Positions 33,191-39,444 of a stretch of 39,444 nucleotides of DNA are shown in pieces (position 1 is the stretch's first letter; each line of letters begins with the position of its first letter). The DNA lies in assembly GCA_013285735.1 (NCBI GenBank), contig JABDGZ010000015.1, positions 1 to 39,444 on the forward strand, read 5' to 3'. Source of the DNA: Candidatus Omnitrophota bacterium (GTDB lineage: Bacteria; Omnitrophota; Gorgyraeia; Zapsychrales; Fredricksoniimonadaceae). The position numbers and the translations under genes are program-made. The notes beneath the pieces are model-generated. The model saw only the letters and a program-made list of their open reading frames with translations. It had not been told where the DNA came from and made no database searches.

Positions 33191-34140
33191 TTAAGCGCAT
33201 CCTTGGCGTGGTAGGAAATAATAATATCTGCTCCGGCGCGCTTGATAGAAATCAATGTTTCCAAGACAATCGCTTTTTCATCAACCCATCCGTTTTGAGC
33301 AGCAGCCTTAATCATAGAGTATTCGCCGCTGACGTTATAGCCAACGATAGGCACATTTAATTCCCGACGAAGATTGGATACAATGTCTAAATAGGCTAAG
33401 ACCGGCTTGACCATAACCATATCAGCGCCATCTTCAACATCCCGCCTGGCTTCTTTAAGCGCTTCACGGCTATTGGCTGGGTCCATCTGATAGGTTTTAC
33501 GATCCCCAAATCCTGGCGCTGAATGCGCAGCATCACGGAAAGGGCCATAATACGCGGATGAATATTTAACCGCATAGGATAGGATACCCACGTCTTCAAA
33601 ATGTTCTTTATTAAGCGCTTGGCGTATCGCAGACACACGAAAATCCATCATATCGGACGGAGCAATCATATCAGCCCCTGCTTGCGCATGTACTAAAGCC
33701 ATTTTAGCAAGGATTGGTAATGTTTTATCGTTACTGATTTTCTGGCCTTCAACAATGCCGCAATGGCCATGACTCATATACGCACATAAGCACACATCTG
33801 TTACTATCAGAAATTGTGGGAAATGTTTCTTTATGGCTTTGATAGCTGCAACCACCGGAGAGCTCGTAGCATAAGCATACTTGCCGGTATTATCTTTATG
33901 ATGAGATACCCCAAACAATACTCCACCCCTGCCACCTGCACGGACATAGGTTTCGATTTCTTTAATTAATAGATCCACCGAATAACGAAATATTCCTGGC
34001 ATACTTGATATTGCTTCTTTTTTGTTCTTTCCGTCGATCACAAAAAAAGGCTGGAGCAAATCGTACGCGGTAAAATTTGTTTCGCGGACAAAATTTCTAA
34101 TTGTTGGAGTAAGTCTTAATCTACGATAACGATGTGGCAT
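33178..34140 (-). CDS. hemB: Porphobilinogen synthase
   Basis: The 320-residue product joins two 5-aminolevulinates to porphobilinogen. The zinc ligands C117, C119 and C127 (DVCLCAYMSHGHCG) mark the zinc-dependent type. Catalytic lysines are K192 (VKYSSAYYGPFRDA) and K245 (MVMVKPVLAYLD). Complete in length. It overlaps the hemC/cobA/hemD gene by 20 bases and hemL by 13, so the three are one operon. Confidence 0.95.
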   Translation of the reverse strand: MPHRYRRLRLTPTIRNFVRETNFTAYDLLQPFFVIDGKNKKEAISSMPGIFRYSVDLLIKEIETYVRAGGRGGVLFGVSHHKDNTGKYAYATSSPVVAAIKAIKKHFPQFLIVTDVCLCAYMSHGHCGIVEGQKISNDKTLPILAKMALVHAQAGADMIAPSDMMDFRVSAIRQALNKEHFEDVGILSYAVKYSSAYYGPFRDAAHSAPGFGDRKTYQMDPANSREALKEARRDVEDGADMVMVKPVLAYLDIVSNLRRELNVPIVGYNVSGEYSMIKAAAQNGWVDEKAIVLETLISIKRAGADIIISYHAKDALKWLQ

Positions 34141-36145
34141 TGGGATAACCTGCTTCTTGTAATGTTTTTAAAGTCACCGGACCCTTGGCTAAAATCCGCC
34201 ATGAGCCGGGTATTTTACCATAATCCAAAAGAAAATTCTTCACTGTTGAAGGGCTGCTGAAAATAACACCGTCAATAGGTACAGATGGCAAATCACGCTT
34301 GGGAGGCTTGATGTTTTCATAAATGGTCACCGCCCTTACAATAGCCCCTACGCCTGTTAAAGCTTCCTTTAAAAACGGGTTAGGCAAAGAGGAGCGCGGC
34401 AATAAAATACGTTTTCCTTTTAAATCCAGCTGTTGGACCATAGCCTTAAACAACCCTTCTCCTGTTTCATCCTGGGAGACGATGGCCGGTTGGATAGAAT
34501 ACCCTTCCAAAGCCTTTTGGGTCTGACGCCCGATCACGGCAAAAATCTTTCGCCGGGCCATATCGTTGTGGGATGAGGCAGCAATTGCTTTAAAAAAATA
34601 TTCCCCGGCATACCAGCTGGTCAATGCAATAATATCCGCAGCTTCAAACGCTTGCAGTAAGTCTTTTTGCTGGGCTTTATCCATCATAGCCGGTTTGATA
34701 TCAATCATCGGCCAGGAGATAATATTCCCCAAATGCTGGTATAAACCAGGATGAGTACCGCAATGCAAAAAAGTTTTCTTCCGGATTGGTTTATAAGATT
34801 CAACTGTTTTTCCAACCACAATCAGCGCCGGAGGTTTCAAATCCTTGGCCAAAGCTTCTATTGTCGAAAGGGTACCCTTGACTATCTGTTCCTGGGGCTT
34901 GGTGCCATTGGCAATAATCATCACAGGCGCTTCTTTAGACCACCCAGCTTTTTGTAAAGATTCAATAATGATATTTAATTTAGTCAGACCCATTAAGAAA
35001 ACAAGCGTGTCTGCCTGGGGGATTGCCACAGATTTAGGATGAGCCTTGTCTTCATCTTCTTCATGGCCGCTGACAAAGGCAACGGATGAAGCCACTCCTC
35101 TTGCAGTTAAAGGAATTCCCAAGGAAGAAGGAATGCCCGTTGCTGAACTGACGCCAGGGATGATTTCAACGTCGATGTGATATGAACGTAAATATTGAAA
35201 CTCATCTGCCCCGCGGCCAAAAATTAACGGGTCTCCCCCTTTTAGACGAACAACATTTTTACCTGCAATGGCTTTATCTTTAAGCCTTCTTGAAAGCTCC
35301 TCCTGGGCCAGTGAATGTTCGCCTTTGCGTTTGCCGACGTAAATATGTTCTGCCTTGGAGGCATATTTTAAAAGACTTGTATCAAGTAAATAGTCATAAA
35401 AAACACAATCAGCATCTTCAAGGGCTTTAACTCCTTTAAGGGTTATTAGCTCAGGATCACCTGGACCAGCACCCACTAGAATGACCTTGCCGTATTGTCG
35501 ACGAACATCAATCACACTCAATAAATCAGCTAATTCCCGATCATTGCGACGACCGACCACCGCCAACTGCCCCTGCAACGGCATCCCTTCCCAGGGAAAG
35601 ATATCTTTAATCTCTGCTTCCAGCCCCAAACGCTTAAGAGCGCAGACAGCCACCACAATACCGTCTACCTTTGATTCTTTAATTAATTGTAAACGCTCGT
35701 TAATGGTCCCGCGAATATTGACGATCGTGACATCAGGACGTAGTTGAAGGATTTGTTTTTGACGCAAAACACTGCTAGTACCAACTCTCGCCTGCGGCGG
35801 CAAATCTTTCCAATGCACAGGCCCAACCCAGGCATCCCGATCATCCATTCCTTGAGTTAGGGCAAAAATCTTTAAACCTTCATTTAAATTTTGAGGTAAA
35901 TCTTTGGCGCTATGGATAGCAACGTCGGCTTTACCTTCAAGAATGGCGCGATCAATCGTATCGGTAAAAAAGTCATCGCTACTGCTCGTTAAAGGAGTGA
36001 CCTTATCCTTATCGCCGGTAGTTTCAATCTTTAAAACTTCATAATCAAGCACGCACCCCTGGGCTTTCAATTCACGGATAATTTCGTCAACTTGGGCCAA
36101 GGCCAACGGGCTTGAACGGGAAGCTATTTTAACAGGTAAATTCAT
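34121..36145 (-). CDS. hemC/cobA/hemD: HemC(truncated)-CobA-HemD fusion
   Basis: The 674-residue product carries three tetrapyrrole activities. Residues 1-215 are porphobilinogen deaminase domains 1-2: IASRSSPLALAQ, catalytic D82 in HSAKDLP, GTSSVLRQ (121-129) and IRGTINERL. Domain 3, with the cysteine that holds the dipyrromethane cofactor, is absent. The usual GTSSLRRQ has lost its first Arg (L127), and the GKGLF loop reads SDDFF. Residues 219-455 are uroporphyrinogen-III C-methyltransferase (LVGAGPGDPELITLKG, VVRLKGGDPLIFGRG, IPGVSSATGIPSSLGIPLT). Residues about 458-674 are uroporphyrinogen-III synthase (ALTSWYAGEYFF, FSSPSTVKNFL). CobA makes precorrin-2 for siroheme, cobalamin or alternative heme routes. 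It begins 8 bases after the P4 stop without a clear ribosome site. Confidence 0.9.
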   Translation of the reverse strand: MNLPVKIASRSSPLALAQVDEIIRELKAQGCVLDYEVLKIETTGDKDKVTPLTSSSDDFFTDTIDRAILEGKADVAIHSAKDLPQNLNEGLKIFALTQGMDDRDAWVGPVHWKDLPPQARVGTSSVLRQKQILQLRPDVTIVNIRGTINERLQLIKESKVDGIVVAVCALKRLGLEAEIKDIFPWEGMPLQGQLAVVGRRNDRELADLLSVIDVRRQYGKVILVGAGPGDPELITLKGVKALEDADCVFYDYLLDTSLLKYASKAEHIYVGKRKGEHSLAQEELSRRLKDKAIAGKNVVRLKGGDPLIFGRGADEFQYLRSYHIDVEIIPGVSSATGIPSSLGIPLTARGVASSVAFVSGHEEDEDKAHPKSVAIPQADTLVFLMGLTKLNIIIESLQKAGWSKEAPVMIIANGTKPQEQIVKGTLSTIEALAKDLKPPALIVVGKTVESYKPIRKKTFLHCGTHPGLYQHLGNIISWPMIDIKPAMMDKAQQKDLLQAFEAADIIALTSWYAGEYFFKAIAASSHNDMARRKIFAVIGRQTQKALEGYSIQPAIVSQDETGEGLFKAMVQQLDLKGKRILLPRSSLPNPFLKEALTGVGAIVRAVTIYENIKPPKRDLPSVPIDGVIFSSPSTVKNFLLDYGKIPGSWRILAKGPVTLKTLQEAGYPNATSLS

Positions 36146-36153
36146 GGGGCTTA

Positions 36154-39100
36154 TTATACATTCAATCCTAAAAATCCTGAAAGGCTTTTAAGCGGTTTAA
36201 TTGTAATTCTGCCAACTGTAAAACCACGGGAGTTTTGAAGCTGTCGCAGCATGGCAGGAGTAATATGAAATTTAATACCGCCCACGAGTGTCCCCATCGG
36301 GGATCCAGTTTTAATTTGGACATTCATATTTGCAGCAGTTAAATCGATACCACCAGTTCCTGTTACCAAAGCCTTATCCTCCTTGACTGGTTTAGCAGTA
36401 TTCCCTTCCCACTCATAAAATGTTGATCCTAAACAAGTACTTTTCAAGCGTTTTACCAATTGCTGCCGTTGTGTCAAATCAGCAAATCCAATTAGATAAA
36501 TATCTTGATCCATTACTCTATCTCCTAAATTCTTTACTTGGGCAGCAGCACCCAAAGCTGAATTCTTTCTACCCAAACCAAGTTCTTGAAGAGCTATATA
36601 ATCGGCTATTTCCTTTGGCGTGGTAAGAAAAGGAGGCACATTAACAGTTTGAGTTTGATTCTTAAGTAAGGTTGAAGCTGCTGTGTATTCATCATTAATA
36701 GCGTTAAATAAATTTTTAGCAAGCCCTATAGGCGTTCTACCCCCCACTTTAATTGCCTTGACCGAACCTTCAGGCGTAATTAAATAAACTTTTCCAAGTT
36801 TGTAATCACCCTCAGTCCCAGTACGCGTCTTATGAAATAATGCCTTGAGTGAATAAACAAGACTCAAAACCGTTTCTTCAGGGGATTTTACCAATTCGGT
36901 TAAATTAATAACAAAACTTGCATCAATCTCTTTATTAGCAACAGTCTCGTTTGTAATCAATTCGCCTCTTTTGGCCGATACCTTCCAGTTAATTGAACGC
37001 CTACTATCTCCAACTACATATGGACGCAAATTCACAACTTGATCTCCTGGACCTTTAGTCCTGGATCTATTACCGTTATGCTGTTGAGAAAAAACTTTTG
37101 ACCTATGTACTGTTGCCTTCGGCGTTTTTATAATTAAATCCAATGCTTTTTCTTGCAAACCTTCAAGTGTTAAAGCCTCTTGTTTGGTTTGTTGATCTTG
37201 GTGAATTGGATGACTGTTCCCAGGAGTTTCCAATACCTTGGAAACTCTTGCCATATATGTTTCAAAATCCTCACCAGATCTTGGCACAAAAGCTCTTTTC
37301 ATGGCCTGTCTGTCTCTAAACAACTTTGGATCAACCGCGACCGACAACAGTCTTTCTCGGGCAGAAATGATTGCCTGAGGGGAATGAGCAGGTAAGGCCA
37401 AAACTAAATCGACTAAGGCATTTTGCTGCTCATCCATTTCCAATCTTAGAGCGTCTAATTCCTGTTCATTTTTATCAGTAATACCTCCTAAAATAAGGCT
37501 TTGAGTTATTTCTTTTGCCCCTTTAATACCTCCAAACCCTTTGCCTTTAAACAAAGGATTTTTATCCCACATCTCATTAAAAGTATCTAAACCTGAAGCC
37601 CCCTTAACAATACGTTTGTCTTTTCTTAGGTAGTCAAGTTTCTTACTGGCAACAAAGAACACCACCGCTAATAAAACAAACCAAGCAACCCCATCATGAC
37701 TATCCTGAATTATAGATTCCACCAAAGAAAACGACGCAGTAGGAATATTATTAAAACTATGCGGCAGCTTATTTAACTCGTCATTAACTTTATTCCATCG
37801 ACCGAATGTATCCCAATCTGTCTTTAAATATACCCAATTATGCATTGAAACCCTGGGCAGCCAATACAAAGGATTGGGGTTATGCCGCATTTCCACATCA
37901 AAAGGAAGCGTTTGATTTGGCAGCTGCTTATGAATAAAAGCTAACGCTTGTCCAACATCTGCCTCTGAAGGGATACGTGATGGCATCGGCAAAACAACCG
38001 AGAAGCAGTCTCTGACATCTTTTAATTCATTTTCATATTTCTCCAATCTCCTAAGCCACAAACGTGATAAAACACTTTTAATAGCACCATTAATAACTTG
38101 TGCTTCATTATTAGAATAGTTGTAGTGCAAAGGAGATAAAAACACAGCCGCTAATTCAGGATCAAGAAATCTTTGCGACGCAAGGTTCTTTTCATAAGAA
38201 TCCAATATATTCAATAACTGCTCTTTTGTTAACCCGATATTAGGAACAGCCTCGGCAGATCGAAGCGTTTCTTTCATAAGGTCTGCCATCAAATACCTAA
38301 GTCCGTACCGTGTTAATACCTCATAAAGATCATTCATTTTACTTCTTGCGTGCTCACTATCAAGCTTTGCCACGGTGTTGGCAATGCCTGCGGATATAAC
38401 AGACATATTGCCGCGGAATACTTTTTCCACTTCTTCCGGATTTGCATAACGTCCATTTGCACGATTTCTATTTTCATAACTTTGGTTTTCATCTTGTTTC
38501 ATTGCTTCAATAAGATACCAGAATTTCTCCTCCACATTATCCAATGAACTGCCATTAAAATCTTTCAACAGCAGATCCACTCTTTCAGGCGGAATATCTG
38601 ATAAACTTGCTCCTAAAAGATTACTAACATCCTTTGACGCATGAGGCAAATTTAGATGCCCTAACTCCAAACTAGCAATTCGTGTTCCATAAGGATACGG
38701 CGGTCTTGCAATCATCCATTCCTCAGGAGAATTCGGAGTTCTAGTAAATACCACCATAACAGTGCCATTATCTAAACTATAAGCTCCAAATTCATGAAAT
38801 TTTTGACCTTCAATACCTAATTGAATAGCAATGGGTCCTGTTGCTTTTAGATTATGTTTTGTTGCATCCATATAAACTACAATATAATTATTTCGATCTT
38901 CAATGCCATTTGTTTTCATAAATACAGGGCTACCAACATCCCAAAGATTAAGCTTGCCTGACCACTCTGCATCACCCAAATGATGGATACTAGCCCATGG
39001 TCCCTGAAAAAAATGCCCTGCTTCTCGATCTTTAAAGGAAGTACCAATCTTTTGCCCTAAGACATACCATTTATTATCATCAAATAATCTAAAATCCTGA

Positions 39101-39444
39101 AGATAACCTACCCGTAACTGTACTCCTAACAATGCCTCGACAGAGTGCGTAGTTCCTGAAAGATCCCGTGAAAAGATAACAATACTTTTACCTTCGCGTA
39201 TTATACATGATCCATTTTCGTTCCTTTGTACATCCCCCGGTGAAGTAGTTGGAAATGATTTTAAGGACTTCAAAGCTTCTTCATCTGTGCCAACCCATCT
39301 ATAGCTCATCTTTCCGTTTGAATCATGTTGCCCAATCCTCATAACAAATTTTTCACTTTTCTTGTCCAAAAAGATCGGAAGATCTATGTGATCAAATTCA
39401 AGAGGAACACCTTTGACATATTGCTGTCCCAATACCTTGGTCCA
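36154..39444 (-). CDS. P4: giant modular protein with DUF58-like domain and GGID tail, 5' end outside
   Basis: The frame is open to the window edge (WTKV precedes the apparent TTG start at 39432), so at least the N-terminus is missing; whether the shared N-terminal module is there cannot be seen. Numbering below counts from the TTG. Residues 1-570 are unrecognised, with beta-rich repeats at the start. One hydrophobic helix is at about 580-600 (GVAWFVLLAVVFFVASKKL). Residues 796-835 match DUF58 (VVNLRPYVVGDSRRSINWKVSAKRGELITNE), the domain of proteins that work with MoxR-type ATPases; the following vWA-like part lacks a clear metal site (IDASFVINL). DKAL (1019) and GGIDL (1027) open the family tail with GIKFHIT and ITIKPLKSL. 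It lies 8 bases before the hem operon and is likely co-transcribed with it. Confidence 0.75.
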   Translation of the reverse strand, partial: WTKVLGQQYVKGVPLEFDHIDLPIFLDKKSEKFVMRIGQHDSNGKMSYRWVGTDEEALKSLKSFPTTSPGDVQRNENGSCIIREGKSIVIFSRDLSGTTHSVEALLGVQLRVGYLQDFRLFDDNKWYVLGQKIGTSFKDREAGHFFQGPWASIHHLGDAEWSGKLNLWDVGSPVFMKTNGIEDRNNYIVVYMDATKHNLKATGPIAIQLGIEGQKFHEFGAYSLDNGTVMVVFTRTPNSPEEWMIARPPYPYGTRIASLELGHLNLPHASKDVSNLLGASLSDIPPERVDLLLKDFNGSSLDNVEEKFWYLIEAMKQDENQSYENRNRANGRYANPEEVEKVFRGNMSVISAGIANTVAKLDSEHARSKMNDLYEVLTRYGLRYLMADLMKETLRSAEAVPNIGLTKEQLLNILDSYEKNLASQRFLDPELAAVFLSPLHYNYSNNEAQVINGAIKSVLSRLWLRRLEKYENELKDVRDCFSVVLPMPSRIPSEADVGQALAFIHKQLPNQTLPFDVEMRHNPNPLYWLPRVSMHNWVYLKTDWDTFGRWNKVNDELNKLPHSFNNIPTASFSLVESIIQDSHDGVAWFVLLAVVFFVASKKLDYLRKDKRIVKGASGLDTFNEMWDKNPLFKGKGFGGIKGAKEITQSLILGGITDKNEQELDALRLEMDEQQNALVDLVLALPAHSPQAIISARERLLSVAVDPKLFRDRQAMKRAFVPRSGEDFETYMARVSKVLETPGNSHPIHQDQQTKQEALTLEGLQEKALDLIIKTPKATVHRSKVFSQQHNGNRSRTKGPGDQVVNLRPYVVGDSRRSINWKVSAKRGELITNETVANKEIDASFVINLTELVKSPEETVLSLVYSLKALFHKTRTGTEGDYKLGKVYLITPEGSVKAIKVGGRTPIGLAKNLFNAINDEYTAASTLLKNQTQTVNVPPFLTTPKEIADYIALQELGLGRKNSALGAAAQVKNLGDRVMDQDIYLIGFADLTQRQQLVKRLKSTCLGSTFYEWEGNTAKPVKEDKALVTGTGGIDLTAANMNVQIKTGSPMGTLVGGIKFHITPAMLRQLQNSRGFTVGRITIKPLKSLSGFLGLNV

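Noticed and set aside
36154-39432. TTG at 39432 as the real start of P4
   Set aside because: The frame stays open to the window edge (WTKV before it) and there is no ribosome site or signal peptide; the gene begins outside.
1019-39444. P1-P4 as classical polymorphic toxins with immunity genes
   Set aside because: No small immunity-like gene follows P1, P2 or P4, no known toxin domain or RHS repeats were seen, and the C-terminus is constant rather than variable.
1-39444. tRNA, rRNA or CRISPR features
   Set aside because: The intergenic gaps were read on both strands; no cloverleaf, rRNA signature or regularly spaced repeat was seen.

Overview
The window reads as one chromosomal stretch of an AT-rich, diderm-type bacterium. 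I infer Omnitrophota (Candidatus Omnitrophica) or a close relative. The reasons are several very large secreted proteins of a kind I associate with that phylum (same N-terminal module, C-terminal GGIDL tail), many lipoproteins and TPR proteins, and a compact gene order. No rRNA, tRNA or CRISPR array was seen. All recognised genes but one (12076..12498) lie on the minus strand, so transcription runs from high to low coordinates.

Layout from the high-coordinate end. P4 (36154..39444, 5' end outside the window) ends 8 bases before a tetrapyrrole cluster: a hemC/cobA/hemD fusion, hemB and hemL. Then come a ManC-type cupin, truA, a PilZ protein, a DUF1653 protein, a winged-helix-like protein and a secreted PLD nuclease. 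Next is P3, split into two reading frames (26276..29269 and 25473..26285). A tightly spaced envelope cluster follows (18766..25395): lipoproteins, dienelactone hydrolase, membrane protein, TPR protein, zinc-ribbon-like protein, PilZ, esterase and a TMTC-like membrane protein. P2 (14227..18540) has its own promoter candidate and a strong downstream hairpin. Then come a methyltransferase, VF530, DUF1456 and KTSC genes, the single plus-strand gene, and a cytochrome c/TPR/PAP2/secreted-protein/uracil-DNA-glycosylase/MFS/YdeI series. The longest gene-free gap (4958..5292) carries a cluster of inverted repeats and leads into P1 (1019..4951). A truncated tyrosine recombinase gene closes the window (1..915).

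The main discovery candidate is the family I call P1-P4. P1, P2 and P3 share a secreted N-terminal module of about 350 residues that ends at an identical IPRKYFSGG motif (P4's N-terminus is not visible). All four end in a roughly 60-residue GGIDL module. The middles are unrelated: unrecognised in P1, membrane-rich in P2, methyltransferase plus GNAT plus degenerate Fic-like in P3, DUF58-like in P4. A short D-x-A-M motif recurs at the module borders. Two loops of the N-terminal module, and a third in P3, carry in-frame palindromic repeat elements of different families, much like the palindromic elements known inside Rickettsia genes.

A second point is the tetrapyrrole fusion. Its HemC part lacks domain 3, which normally holds the cysteine that binds the dipyrromethane cofactor, and it has lost one of two paired arginines. 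The hem genes would feed heme or siroheme synthesis, and a c-type cytochrome is encoded at 11158..11991.
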